The translations under genes and the position numbers were made by a program. This document shows positions 11,661-24,848 of a DNA stretch of 64,000 nt, piece after piece. The stretch comes from Atherix ibis (lineage: Eukaryota > Arthropoda > Insecta > Diptera > Athericidae): the NCBI GenBank assembly GCA_958298945.1, contig CATQJD010000005.1, positions 186,001 through 250,000 of the forward strand. The letters run 5' to 3'. A model generated the notes under the pieces. That model searched no databases, was not told the origin of the DNA, and saw nothing but the letters and a program-made list of their open reading frames with translations. Positions within the stretch are counted from its first letter, which is position 1. The number at the start of each line of letters is the position of its first letter.

Positions 11661-14600
11661 GGAATATGACGAAGTATGTTTAGGAGGAATATGAAGTAGT
11701 ATGTTTAAGAGGAATATGAAGTAGCATGTTTAAGAGGAATATGAAGTAGTATGTTTAAGAGGAATATGCAGTAGTATATTTAAGATGAATATGAAGTACT
11801 ATATTTAAGAGGAATATGAAGTAGTACATTTAAGAGGAATATGAAGTAGTATATTTAAGAGGAATATGAAATAGTATGTTTAAGAGGAATATGAAGTAGT
11901 ATGTTTAAGAGGAATATGAAGTAGGATGTTTAAGAGGAATATGAAGTAGTATGTTTAAGAGGAATATGCAGTAGTATATTTAAGGGGAATATAAAGTACT
12001 ATATTTAAGAGGAATATGAAGTAGTACATTTAAGAGGAATATGAAGTAGTATATTTAAGAGGAATATGAAATAGTATGTTTAAGAGGAATATTAAGAAGT
12101 ATGTTTAAGAGGAATATGAAGTAGGATGTTTAAGAGGAATATGAAGTAGTATGTTTAAGAGGAATATGAAGTAGTAAGTTTAAGAGAAATGTAAAGTAGT
12201 ATATTTAAGAGGAATATGAAGTAGTATATTCAAGAGGAATATGAAGTAGTATATTTAAGAGGAATATGAAGTAGAATGTTTAAGAGGAATATGAAGTAGT
12301 ATGTTTAAGACGAATATGAAGTAGCATGTTTAAGAGTAATATGAAGTAGTATGTTTTAGAGGAATATGAAGTAGTATGCTTAAGAGGAATACAAAGTAGT
12401 ATGTTTAAGTGGAATATGAAGTAGTATGTTTAAGAGGAATATGAAGTAGTATGTTTAAGAGGAATATGAAGTAGTATGTTTAAGATGAATATGAAGAGTA
12501 GTATGTTTGAGAGGAATATGAAGTAGTATGTTTAAGAGGAATATGAAGTAGTATATTTAAGAGGAATATTAAGTAGTATGTTTAAGAGGAATATAAAGTA
12601 GTATGTTAAAGAGGAATATGAAGTAGTATGTTTAAGAGGAATATGAAGTAGTATGTTTAAGAGGAATATGAAGTAGTATGCTTAAGAGGAATATGAAATA
12701 GTATGTTTAAGAGGAATATGAAGTGGTATGTTTAAGAGGAATATGAAGTAGTATGTTTAAGAGGAATATGAAGTAGTATGGTTCAGAGGAATATGAAGTA
12801 GTATGCTTAAGAGGAATATGAAGTAGTATATTTAAGAGGAATATGCAGTAGTATATTTAAGAGAAATATGAAGTAGTATATTTAAGAGGAATATGAAGTT
12901 GTATGTTTCAGAGGAACATGAAGTAGTATTTTTAAGAGGAATATGAAGTAGTATGTTTAAGAGGAATATGAAGTAGTATGTTTAAGAGGAATATGAAGTA
13001 GTATGTTTAAGAGGAATATGAAGTAGTATTTTTAAGAGGAATATGAAGTAGTATGTGTAAGAGGAATATGAAGTAGTTTGTTTAAGAGGAATATGAAGTA
13101 GTATGTTTAAGAGGAATATGAAGTAGTATGTGTAAGAGGAATATGAAGTAGTATGTTTAAGAAGAATATGAAGTAGTAAGTTTAAGAGGAATGTGAAGTA
13201 GTATATTTAAGAGGAATATGAAGTAGTATATTCAAGAGGAATATGAAGTAGTATGTTTAAGAGTAAAATGAAGTAGTATGTTTAAAAGGAATTTGAATTA
13301 GTATGTTTAAGAGTAATATGAAGTAGTATGTTTAAGAGGAATATGAAGTAGTATGTTTAAGAGGAATATGAAGAGTAGTATGTTTGAGAGGAATATGAAG
13401 TACTATGTTTAAGAGGATTATGAAGTAGTATGTTTAAAAATGAATATGAAGTAGTATATTTAAGAGGAATATGAAGTAGTATGTTTAAGAGGAATATGAA
13501 GTAGTATATTTAAGAGGAATATGAAGAAGTATATTTAAGAGGAATATGAAGTAGTATATTTAAGAGGAATATAAATTAGTATGTTTAAAAGGAATATGAA
13601 GTAGTATATTCAAGAGGAATATGAAGTAGTATGTTTAAGAGGAATATGAAGTAGTATGTTTAAGAGGAATATGAAGTAGTATGTTTAAGAAGAATATGAA
13701 GTAGTATATTTAAGAGTAATATGAAGTAGTATGTTTTAGAGGAATATGAAGTAGTATGTTTAAGAGGAATATGAAGTAGTATGTTTAAGAGGAATATGAA
13801 GTAGTATGTTTAAGAGGATTATGAAGTTGTATGTTTAATAGGAATATGAAGTAGTATGTTTAAGAGGAATATGAAATAGTATGTTTAAAAGGAATATGAA
13901 GTAGTATGTTTAAGAGGAATATGAAGTAGTATGTTTAAGAGGAATATGAAGTCGTATGGTTAAGAGGAATATGAAGTAGTATGTTTAAGAGGAATATGCA
14001 GTAGTATATTTAAGAGAAATATGAAGTAGTATATTTAAGAGGAATATGAAGTTGTATGTTTAGGAGGAACATGAAGTAGTATGTTTAAGAGGAATATGAA
14101 GTAGTATGTTTAAGAGGAATATGAAGTAGTATGTTTAAGTGGAATAAGAAGTAGTATGTTTAAGAGGAATTTAAAGTAGTATGTTTAAGAGGAAAAGAAG
14201 TAGTATGTTTAAGAGGAACATGAAGAGTAGTATGTTTGAGAGGAAAATTAAGTGATATGTTTTAGAGGAATATGAAGTAGTATGTTTAAAAAGGAATATG
14301 GAGTAGTTTGTTTAAGAGGAATATGAAGTAGTATGTTTAAGAGGAATATGAGGTAGTATATCTAAGAGGAATATTAAGTAGTATATTTAAGAGGAATATG
14401 AAGTAGTATATTTAAGTGGAATATGAAGTAGTATGTTTAAGAGGAATATGAAGTAGTATGTTTAAGAGGGATATGAAATAGTATGTTTAAGAGCAATATG
14501 AAGTATTATGTTTAAGAGGAATATGAAGTAGTATGTTTTAGAGGAATATGAAGTAGTATGTTTAAGAGGAATATGAAGTAGTATGTTTAAGAGTAATATG

Positions 14601-14724
14601 AAGAAGAATGTTTAAGAGGAATATGAAGTAGTATGTTTAAGAGGAATATGAAGTAGTATATTTAAAACGAATATGAAGTACTATATTTAAGAGGAATATG
14701 AAGTAGTACATTTAAGAGGAATAT
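11661..14724 (+). repeat. Satellite monomers with older, partial duplications
   Basis: These are ordinary 25-bp units. AG-insertion monomers occur at about 12,495, 13,372 and 14,225. The blocks that follow them are related to blocks at 15.2, 16.6, 17.4 and 20.4 kb. The intact junction at about 13,372 is the closest empty-site counterpart to the insert at 17,387. Nothing other than satellite is visible. Confidence 0.8.
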
Positions 14725-16076
14725 GAAGTAGTATATTTAAGAGGAATATGAAATAGTATGTTTAAGAGGAATATGAAGTAGTATGTTTAAGAGGAATATG
14801 AAGTAGGATGTCTAAGAGGAATATGAAATAGTATGTTTAAGATGAATATGCAGTAGTATATTTAAGAGGAATATAACGTACTATATATAAGAGGAATATG
14901 AAGTAGTACATTTAAGAGGAATATGAAGTAGTATGTTTAAGAGGAATATGAAGTAGGATGTTTAAGAGGAATATGAAATAGTATGTTTAAGAGGAATATG
15001 CAGTAGTATATTTAAGAGGAATATAAAGTACTATATATAAGAGGAATATGAAGTAGTACATTTAAGAGGAATATGAAGTAGTATATTTAAGAGGAATATG
15101 AAATAGTATGTTTAAGAGGAATATGAAGTAGGATGTTTAAGAGGAATATGAAGTAGTATGTTTAAGTGGAATATGAAGTAGTATGTTTAAGAGCAATATG
15201 AAGTAGTATGTTTAAGCGGAATATGAAGTAGTATGTTTAAGAGGAATATGAAGAGTAGTATGTTTGAGAGGAATATGAAGTAGTATGTTTAAGAGGAATA
15301 TGAAGTAGTATATTTAAGAGGAATATGAAGTAGTATGTTTAAGAGGAATATGAAGTAGTATGTTAAAGAGGAATATGAAGTAGTATGTTTAAGAGGAATA
15401 TGAAGTAGTATGTTTAAGAGGAATATGAAGTAGTATGTTTAAGAGGAATATGAAATAGTATGTTTAAAAGGAATATGAAGTAGTATGTTTAAGAGGAATA
15501 TGAAGTAGTATGTTTAAGAGGAATATGAAGTAGTATGGTTAAGAGGAATATGAAATAGTATGTTTAAGAGGAATATGCAGTAGTATATTTAAGAGAAATA
15601 TGAAGTAGTATATTTAGGAGGAATATGAAGTTGTATGTTTAAAAGGAACATGAAGTAGTATGTTTAAGAGGAATATGAAGTAGTATGTTTAAGAGGAATA
15701 TGAAGTAGTATGTTTAAGAGGAATATGAAGTAGTATGTTTAAGAGAAATATGAAGTAGTATGTTTAAGAGGAATATGAAGTAGTATATGTAAGAGGAATA
15801 TGAAGTAGTATGTTTAAGAGGAATATGAAGTAGTGAGTTTAAGAGGAATGTGAAGTAGTATATTTAAGAGGAATATGAAGTAGTATATTCAAGAGGAATA
15901 TGAAGTAGTATGTTTAAGAGTAAAATGAAGTAGTATGTTTAAAAGGAATTTGAAGTAGTATGTTTAAGAGAAATATGAAGTAGTATGTTTAAGAGGAATA
16001 TGAAGTAGTATGTTTAAGAGGAATATGAAGTAGTATGTTTAAGAGTAAAATGAAGTAGTATGTTTAAAAGGAATTT
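14725..16076 (+). repeat. Tandem higher-order unit, 1,352 bp, copy 1
   Basis: All markers repeat 1,352 bp downstream: TAGGATGTCTAAG (14,801 and 16,153), the TAACGTACTATATATAAG unit, AAGCGG, and the AG-insertion monomer (15,252 and 16,604). By eye I found no difference within the compared lines, so the duplication looks recent. 1,352 is 54 monomers plus 2 bp, matching the single 27-bp monomer inside. Confidence 0.9.
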
Positions 16077-17380
16077 GAAGTAGTATATTTAAGAGGAATA
16101 TGAAATAGTATGTTTAAGAGGAATATGAAGTAGTATGTTTAAGAGGAATATGAAGTAGGATGTCTAAGAGGAATATGAAATAGTATGTTTAAGATGAATA
16201 TGCAGTAGTATATTTAAGAGGAATATAACGTACTATATATAAGAGGAATATGAAGTAGTACATTTAAGAGGAATATGAAGTAGTATGTTTAAGAGGAATA
16301 TGAAGTAGGATGTTTAAGAGGAATATGAAATAGTATGTTTAAGAGGAATATGCAGTAGTATATTTAAGAGGAATATAAAGTACTATATATAAGAGGAATA
16401 TGAAGTAGTACATTTAAGAGGAATATGAAGTAGTATATTTAAGAGGAATATGAAATAGTATGTTTAAGAGGAATATGAAGTAGGATGTTTAAGAGGAATA
16501 TGAAGTAGTATGTTTAAGTGGAATATGAAGTAGTATGTTTAAGAGCAATATGAAGTAGTATGTTTAAGCGGAATATGAAGTAGTATGTTTAAGAGGAATA
16601 TGAAGAGTAGTATGTTTGAGAGGAATATGAAGTAGTATGTTTAAGAGGAATATGAAGTAGTATATTTAAGAGGAATATGAAGTAGTATGTTTAAGAGGAA
16701 TATGAAGTAGTATGTTAAAGAGGAATATGAAGTAGTATGTTTAAGAGGAATATGAAGTAGTATGTTTAAGAGGAATATGAAGTAGTATGTTTAAGAGGAA
16801 TATGAAATAGTATGTTTAAAAGGAATATGAAGTAGTATGTTTAAGAGGAATATGAAGTAGTATGTTTAAGAGGAATATGAAGTAGTATGGTTAAGAGGAA
16901 TATGAAATAGTATGTTTAAGAGGAATATGCAGTAGTATATTTAAGAGAAATATGAAGTAGTATATTTAGGAGGAATATGAAGTTGTATGTTTAAAAGGAA
17001 CATGAAGTAGTATGTTTAAGAGGAATATGAAGTAGTATGTTTAAGAGGAATATGAAGTAGTATGTTTAAGAGGAATATGAAGTAGTATGTTTAAGAGAAA
17101 TATGAAGTAGTATGTTTAAGAGGAATATGAAGTAGTATATGTAAGAGGAATATGAAGTAGTATGTTTAAGAGGAATATGAAGTAGTGAGTTTAAGAGGAA
17201 TGTGAAGTAGTATATTTAAGAGGAATATGAAGTAGTATATTCAAGAGGAATATGAAGTAGTATGTTTAAGAGTAAAATGAAGTAGTATGTTTAAAAGGAA
17301 TTTGAAGTAGTATGTTTAAGAGAAATATGAAGTAGTATGTTTAAGAGGAATATGAAGTAGTATGTTTAAGAGGAATATGA
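16077..17380 (+). repeat. Tandem higher-order unit, 1,352 bp, copy 2
   Basis: This copy directly follows copy 1 and has the same ordered markers. It ends at the foreign insert at 17,387, where copy 1 (at about 16,030) instead continues with ordinary monomers. The last 777 bp (16,604-17,381) also match 20,367-21,144. Confidence 0.9.
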
Positions 17381-17386
17381 AGAGTA

Positions 17387-17410
17387 CGTGGGCTACTATA
17401 TATATTTCTG
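17387..17410. other. 24-bp non-satellite insert flanked by TA duplication
   Basis: The insert reads CGTGGGCTACTA followed by TATATATTTCTG and has no similarity to the 25-bp unit. It splits the common junction GAAGAGTAGTATGTTTGAG (intact at about 13,372 and 21,144) exactly at its TA, and a TA is present on both sides (17,385-17,386 and 17,411-17,412). A TA target duplication is known for Tc1/mariner-type elements and for TA-bounded internal eliminated sequences of ciliates. The right end read inward is TACAG, as in those groups, but the left end (TACGTG) does not mirror it, so there is no clear inverted repeat. It could equally be filler DNA from break repair. Confidence 0.8.
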
Positions 17411-17449
17411 TAGTATGTTTGAGAGGAATATGAAGTACTATGTTTAAGA

Positions 17450-18402
17450 GGAATATGAAGAAGTATGTTTAAAAATGAATATGAAGTAGTATGTTTAAGA
17501 GGAATATGAAGTGGTATGTTTAAGAGGAATATGAAGTAGTATATTTTAAAGGAATATGAAGAAGTATATTTAAGAGGAATATGAAGTATTATATTTAAGA
17601 GGAATATAAAGTAGTATGTTTAAAAGGAATATGAAGTAGTATATTCAAGAGGAATATGAAGTAGTATGCTTAAGAGGAATATGAAGTAGTATGTTTAAGA
17701 GGAATATGAAGTAGTATGTTTAAGAAGAATATGAAGTAGTATGTTTAAGAGTAATATGAAGTAGTATGTTTTAGAGGAATATGAAATAGTATGTTTAAGA
17801 GGAATATGAAGTAGTGTGTTTAAGTGGAATAAGAAGTAGTATGTTTAAGAGTAATTTGAAGTAGTATTTTTAAGAGGAAAAGAAGAAGTATGTTTAAGAG
17901 GAACATGAAGAGTAGTATGTTTGAGAGGAAAATTAAGTGATATGTTTAAGAGGAATATGAAGTAGTATGTTTAAAAAGGAATATGGAGTAGTATGTTTAA
18001 GAGGAATATGAAGTAGTATGTTTAAGAGGAATATGAAGTAGTATATTTAAGAGGAATATGAAGTAGTATATTTAAGAGGAATATGAAGTAGTATATTTAA
18101 GAGGAATATGAAGTAGTATGTTTAAGAGGAATATGAAGTAGTATGTTTAAGAGGAATATGAAATAGTATGTTTAAGAGCAATATGAAGTATTATGTTTAA
18201 GAGGAATATGAAGTAGTATGTTTAAGAGGAATATGAAGTAGTATGTTTAAGAGGAATATGAAGTAGTATATTTAAGAGGAATATGAAGTAGTATATTTAA
18301 GAGGAATATGAAGTAGTATGTTTAAGAGGAATATGAAGTAGTATGTTAAAGAGGAATATGAAGTAGTATGTTTAAGAGGAATATGAAGTAGTATGTTTTA
18401 GA
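17450..18402 (+). repeat. Tandem higher-order unit, 953 bp, copy 1
   Basis: The 953-bp unit is 38 monomers plus 3 bp. Two lengthened monomers account for the excess: a 27-bp AG-insertion unit and 26-bp units with an AAAAA tract. Anchors 953 bp apart include GAAGAAGTATG (17,458 and 18,411) and TATATTTTAAAGG. No mismatch was seen with copy 2. Confidence 0.92.
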
Positions 18403-19370
18403 GGAATATGAAGAAGTATGTTTAAAAATGAATATGAAGTAGTATGTTTAAGAGGAATATGAAGTGGTATGTTTAAGAGGAATATGAAGTAGTATATTTT
18501 AAAGGAATATGAAGAAGTATATTTAAGAGGAATATGAAGTATTATATTTAAGAGGAATATAAAGTAGTATGTTTAAAAGGAATATGAAGTAGTATATTCA
18601 AGAGGAATATGAAGTAGTATGCTTAAGAGGAATATGAAGTAGTATGTTTAAGAGGAATATGAAGTAGTATGTTTAAGAAGAATATGAAGTAGTATGTTTA
18701 AGAGTAATATGAAGTAGTATGTTTTAGAGGAATATGAAATAGTATGTTTAAGAGGAATATGAAGTAGTGTGTTTAAGTGGAATAAGAAGTAGTATGTTTA
18801 AGAGTAATTTGAAGTAGTATTTTTAAGAGGAAAAGAAGAAGTATGTTTAAGAGGAACATGAAGAGTAGTATGTTTGAGAGGAAAATTAAGTGATATGTTT
18901 AAGAGGAATATGAAGTAGTATGTTTAAAAAGGAATATGGAGTAGTATGTTTAAGAGGAATATGAAGTAGTATGTTTAAGAGGAATATGAAGTAGTATATT
19001 TAAGAGGAATATGAAGTAGTATATTTAAGAGGAATATGAAGTAGTATATTTAAGAGGAATATGAAGTAGTATGTTTAAGAGGAATATGAAGTAGTATGTT
19101 TAAGAGGAATATGAAATAGTATGTTTAAGAGCAATATGAAGTATTATGTTTAAGAGGAATATGAAGTAGTATGTTTAAGAGGAATATGAAGTAGTATGTT
19201 TAAGAGGAATATGAAGTAGTATATTTAAGAGGAATATGAAGTAGTATATTTAAGAGGAATATGAAGTAGTATGTTTAAGAGGAATATGAAGTAGTATGTT
19301 AAAGAGGAATATGAAGTAGTATGTTTAAGAGGAATATGAAGTAGTATGTTTTAGAGGAATATGAAGTAGT
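18403..19370 (+). repeat. Tandem higher-order unit, 953 bp, copy 2
   Basis: This copy lies directly behind copy 1 and appears identical to it until about 19,365. There copy 1 enters the next copy (GAAGAAG) and this one continues with ordinary GAAGTAG units. A partial, more diverged relative continues at 19,440-19,900 (AGAAGTAG, then an AG-insertion unit, then AATTAAGTGATATG). Confidence 0.9.
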
Positions 19371-22300
19371 ATGTTTAAGAGGAATATGAAGTAATATATT
19401 TAAGAGGAATATGAAGTAGTATATTTAAGACTAATATGAAGTAGTATGTTTAAGAGGAAAAGAAGTAGTATGTTTAAGAGGAACATGAAGAGTAGTATGT
19501 TTGACAGGAAAATTAAGTGATATGTTTAAGAGGAATATGAAGTAGTATGTTTAAAAAGGAATATGGAGTAGTTTGTTTAAGAGGAATATGAAGTAGTATG
19601 TTTAAGAGGAATATGAAGTAGTATATTTAAGAGGAATATGAAGTAGTATATTTTAGAGGAATATGAAGTAGTATATTTAAGAGGAATATGAAGTAGTATG
19701 TTTAAGGGGAATATGAGGTAGTATGTTTAAGAGGTATATGAAATAGTATGTTTAAGAGCAATATGAAGTATTATGTTTAAGAGGAATATGAAGTAGTATG
19801 TTTAAGAGGAATATGAAATAGTATGTTTAAGAGGAATAAGAAGTAGTATGTTTTAGAGGAATATGAAATAGTATGTTTAAGAGGAATATGAAGTAGTATG
19901 TTTAAGAGGAATATGAAGTAGTATGTTTAAGAGGAATATGTAGTAGTATATTTAAGACGAATATGAAGTACTATATTTAAGAGGAATATGAAGTAGTATA
20001 TTTAAGAGGAATATGAAGTAGTATATTCAAGAGGATTATGAAATAGTATGTTTAAGAGAAATATGAAGTAGTATGTTTAAGAGGAATATGAAGTAGGATG
20101 TTTAAGAGGAATATGACGTAGTATGTTTAAGAGGAATATGCAGTAGTATATTTAAGAGGAATATGAAGTACTATATTTAAGAGGAATATGAAGTAGTACA
20201 TTTAAGAGGAATATGAAGTAGTATATTTAAGAGGAATATGAAATAGTATGTTTAAGAAGAATATGAAGTAGTATGTTTAAGAGGAATATGAAGTAGGATG
20301 TTTAAGAGGAATATGAAGTAGTATGTTTAAGAGGAATATGAATTAGTATGTTTAAGAGGAATATGAAGAGTAGTATGTTTGAGAGGAATATGAAGTAGTA
20401 TGTTTAAGAGGAATATGAAGTAGTATATTTAAGAGGAATATGAAGTAGTATGTTTAAGAGGAATACGAAGTAGTATGTTAAAGAGGAATATGAAGTAGTA
20501 TGTTTAAGAGGAATATGAAGTAGTATGTTTAAGAGGAATATGAAGTAGTATGTTTAAGAGAAATATGAAATAGTATGTTTAAGAGGAATATGAAGTAGTA
20601 TGTTTAAGAGGAATATGAAGTAGTATGTTTAAGAGGAATATGAAGTAGTATGGTTAAGAGGAATATGAAGTAATATGTTTAAGAGGAATATGCAGTAGTA
20701 TATTTAAGAGAAATATGAAGTAGTATATTTAAGAGGAATATGAAGTTGTATGTTTAAGAGGAACATGAAGTAGTATGTTTAAGAGGAATATGAAGTAGTA
20801 TGTTTAAGAGGAATATGAAGTAGTATGTTTAGGAGGAATATGAAGTAGTATGTTTAAGAGGAATATGAAGTAGTATGTTAAAGAGGAATATGAAGTAGTA
20901 TATGTAAGAGGAATATGAAGTAGTATGTTTAAGAGGAATATGAAGTAGTAAGTTTAAGAGGAATGTGAAGTAGTATATTTAAGAGGAATATGAAGTAGTA
21001 TATTCAAGAAGAATATGAAGAAGTATGTTTAAGAGTAAAATGAAGTAGTATGTTTAAAAGCAATTTGAAGTAGTATGTTTAAGAGTAATATGAAGTAGTA
21101 TGTTTAAGAGGAATATGAAGTAGTATGTTTAAGAGGAATATGAAGAGTAGTATGTTTGAGAGGTATATGAAGTATTATGTTTAAGAGGAATATGAAGTAG
21201 TATATTTAAGAGGAATATGAAGTAGTATATTTAAGAGGAATATGAAGTAGTATATTTAAGAGGAATATGAAGTAGTATGTTTAAGAGGAATATGAAGTAG
21301 TATGTTTAAGAGGGATATGAAATAGTATGTTTAAGAGCAATATGAAGTATTATGTTTAAGAGGAATATGAAGTAGTATGTTTAAGAGGAATATGAAGTAG
21401 TATGTTTAAAAGGAATATGAAGTAGTATGTTTTAGAGGAATATGAAGTAGTATGTTTAAGAGGAATATAAAGTAGTATGCTTAAGAGGAATATGAAATAG
21501 TATGTTTAAGAGGAATATGAAGTAGTATGCTTAAGAGGAATATGAAGTAGTATGTTTAAGAGGAATATGAAGTAGTATGTTTAAGAGAAATATGAAGTAG
21601 TATACTTAAGAGGAATATGAAGTAGTATATTTAAGAGGAATATGAAGTAGTATATTTAAGAGGAATATGAAGTAGTATTTTTAAGAGGAATATGAAGTAG
21701 TATGTTTAAGAGGAATATGCAGTAGTATATTTAAGAGGAATATGAAGTAGTATGCTTAAGAGGAATATGAAGTAGTATGTTTGAGAGGAATATGAAGTAG
21801 TATGTTTAAGAGGAATATGAAGTAGTATGTTTAAGAGGAATATGAAGTAGTATGTTTAAGAGGAATATGAAATAGTATATTCAAGAGGAATATGAAGTAG
21901 TATGTTTAAGAGGAATATGAAGTAGTATGTTTAAGAGGAATATGAAGTAGTATGTATAAGAGGAATATGAAGTAGTATTTTTTAGAGGAATATGAAGTAG
22001 TATGTTTAAGAGGAATATGAAGAAGTATGTTTAAGAGGAATATGAACTAGTATATTTAAGAGAAATATGAAGTAGTATATTTAAGAGGAATATGAAGTAG
22101 TACGTTTAAGAGGAATATGAAGTAGTATGTTTAAGAGGAATATGCGTTAGTATATTTTAGTGGAATATGAAGTAGTATATTTAAGAGGAATATGAAGTAG
22201 TATGTTTAAGAGGAACATGAAGTAGTATGTTTAAGAGGAATATGAAGTAGTATGCTTAAGAGGAATATGAAGTAGTATATTTAAGTGGAATATGAAATAG

Positions 22301-23164
22301 TATGTTTAAGAGGAATATGAAGTAGTATGTTTAAGAGGAATATGAGGTAGTATGTTTAAGAGGAATATGAAGTAGTATGTTTAAGAGGAATATGAAGTTG
22401 TATATTTAAAAGGAATATGAAGCTGTATATTTAAGAGGAATATGAAGTAGTATGTTTAAGAGGAATATGAAGTAGTATGCTTAAGAGGAATATGAAGTAG
22501 TATATTTGAGAGGAATATGAAGTAGTTTATTTGAGAGGAATATGAAGTAGTATGTTTAAGAGCAATATGAAGTATTATGTTTAAGAGGAATATGAAGTAG
22601 TATGTTTAAGAGGAATATGAAGTAGTATGTTTAAGAGGAATATGAAGTAGTATGTTTTAGAGGAATATGAAGTAGTATGCTTAAGAGGAATATAAAGTAG
22701 TATGTTTAAGAGGAATATGAAGTAGTATGTTTTAGAGGAATATGAAGTAGTATGCTTAAGAGGAATATGAAGTAGTATGTTTAAGAGGAATATGAAGTAG
22801 TATGTTTAAGAGGAATATGAAGTAGAATGTTTAAGAGGAATATGAAGTAGCATGTTTAAGAGAAATATGAAGTAGTATGTTTAAGAGGAATATGAAGTAG
22901 TATGTTTAAGAGGAATATAAAGTAGTATGCTTAAGAGGAATATGAAATAGTATATTTAAGAGGAATATGAAGTAGTATATTTAAGAGGAATATGAAGTAG
23001 TATTTTTAAGAGGAATATGAAGTAGTATGTTTAAGAGGAATATGCAGTAGTATATTTAAGAGGAATATGAAGTAGTATGCTTAAGAGGAGTACGAAGTAG
23101 TATGTTTAAGAGGAATATGAAGTAGTATGTTAAGAGGAATATGAAGTAGTATGTTTAAGAGGAA
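19371..23164 (+). repeat. Satellite monomers related to neighbouring blocks
   Basis: This stretch holds only 25-bp units and their odd forms. The 777-bp stretch 20,367-21,144 matches 16,604-17,381 and lacks the 24-bp insert at its end. The TATGCGTTAG marker appears at about 22,144, ahead of the 325-bp paired blocks further right. Confidence 0.8.
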
Positions 23165-23642
23165 TATGAAGTAGTATGTTTAATAGGAATATGAAGTAGT
23201 ATGTTTAAGAGGACTATGAAGTAGTATATTTAAGAGGAAAATGAAGTAGTATGTTTAAGAGGAATATGAAGTAGTATGTTTAAGTGGAATATGAAGTAGT
23301 ATGTTTAAGAGGAATATGAAGTAGTATGTTTAAGAGGAATATGAAGTAGTATGTTTAAGAGGAATATGAAGAGTAATATGTTTGAGAGGAATGTGAAGTT
23401 CTATGTTTAAGAGGAATATGAAGTAGTATGTTTAAAAAGGAATATGAAGTAGTATGTTTAAGAGGAATATGAAGTAGTTTATTTAAGAGGAATATGAAGT
23501 AGTATGTTTAAGAGCAACATGAAGTATTATGTTTAAGAGGAATATGAAGTAGTATGTTTAAGAGGAATATGAAGTAGTATGTTTAAGAGGAATATGAAGT
23601 AGTATGTTTTAGAGGAATATGAAGTAGTATGTTTAAGAGGAA
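23165..23642 (+). repeat. Tandem higher-order unit, 478 bp, copy 1
   Basis: The unit is 19 monomers plus 3 bp, again one 27-bp and one 26-bp monomer. Anchors 478 bp apart are TAATAGG (23,181 and 23,659), GAGGAAAATG, AGAGTAATATG (23,370 and 23,848) and AACATGAAGTATTATG (about 23,516 and 23,994). Confidence 0.9.
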
Positions 23643-24100
23643 TATGAAGTAGTATGTTTAATAGGAATATGAAGTAGTATGTTTAAGAGGACTATGAAGT
23701 AGTATATATAAGAGGAAAATGAAGTAGTATGTTTAAGAGGAATATGAAGTAGTATGTTTAAGTGGAATATGAAGTAGTATGTTTAAGAGGAATATGAAGT
23801 AGTATGTTTAAGAGGAATATGAAGTAGTATGTTTAAGAGGAATATGAAGAGTAATATGTTTGAGAGGAATATGAAGTACTATGTTTAAGAGGAATATGAA
23901 GTAGTATGTTTAAAAAGGAATATGAAGTAGTATGTTTAAGAGGAATATAAAGTAGTTTATTTAAGAGGAATATGAAGTAGTATGTTTAAGAACAACATGA
24001 AGTATTATGTTTAAGAGGAATATGAAGTAGTATGTTTAAGAGGAATATGAAGTAGTATGTTTAAGAGGAATATGAAGTAGTATGTTTTAGAGCAATATGA
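23643..24100 (+). repeat. Tandem higher-order unit, 478 bp, copy 2
   Basis: Directly adjacent to copy 1, with a few substitutions (for example TATATATAAG against TATATTTAAG, and AAGAACAAC against AAGAGCAAC). Similarity ends at about 24,100. Confidence 0.88.
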
Positions 24101-24848
24101 AGTAGTATGCTTAAGAGGAATATAAAGTAGTATGTTTAAGAGGTATATGAAGTAGTATGTTTAAGAGGAATATGAAGTAGTTTGCTTAAGAGGAATATGA
24201 AGTAGTATGTTTAAGAGGAATATGAAGTAGTATGTTTAAGAGGAATATAAAGTAGTATGCTTAAGAGGAATATGAAGTAGTATATTTAAGAGGAATATGA
24301 AGTAATATATTTAAGAGGAATATGAAGTAGTATTTTTAAGAGGAATATGAAGTAGTATGTTCCAGAGGAATATGCAGTAGTATATTTAAGAGGAATATGA
24401 AGTAGTATGCTTAAGAGGAATATGAAGTAGTATGTTTAAGAGGAATATTAAGTAGTATGTTTAAGAAGAATATGAAGTAGTATGTTTAAGAGGAATATGA
24501 AGTAGTATGTTTAAGAGGAATATGAAGTAGTATATTTAAGAGGAAAATGAAGTAGTATATTTAAGAGGATTATGAAGTAGTATATTTAAGAGGAATATGA
24601 AGTTGTATGTTTAAGAGGAATATGAAGTAGTATGTTTAAGAGGAATATGAAATAGTATGTTTAAGAGGAATATGAAGTAGTATGTTTAAGAGGAATATGA
24701 AGTAGTATGTTTAAGAGGAATATGAAGTAGTATGTATAAGAGGAATATGAAGTAGTATATTTAAGAGAAATATGAAGTAGTATATTTAAGAGGAATATGA
24801 AGTAGTACGTTTAAGAGGAATATGAAGTAGTATGTTTAAGAGGAATAT

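Noticed and set aside
17387..17410. Intact transposon or MITE
   Set aside because: It is only 24 bp, without matching terminal inverted repeats. At most it is a footprint or relic.
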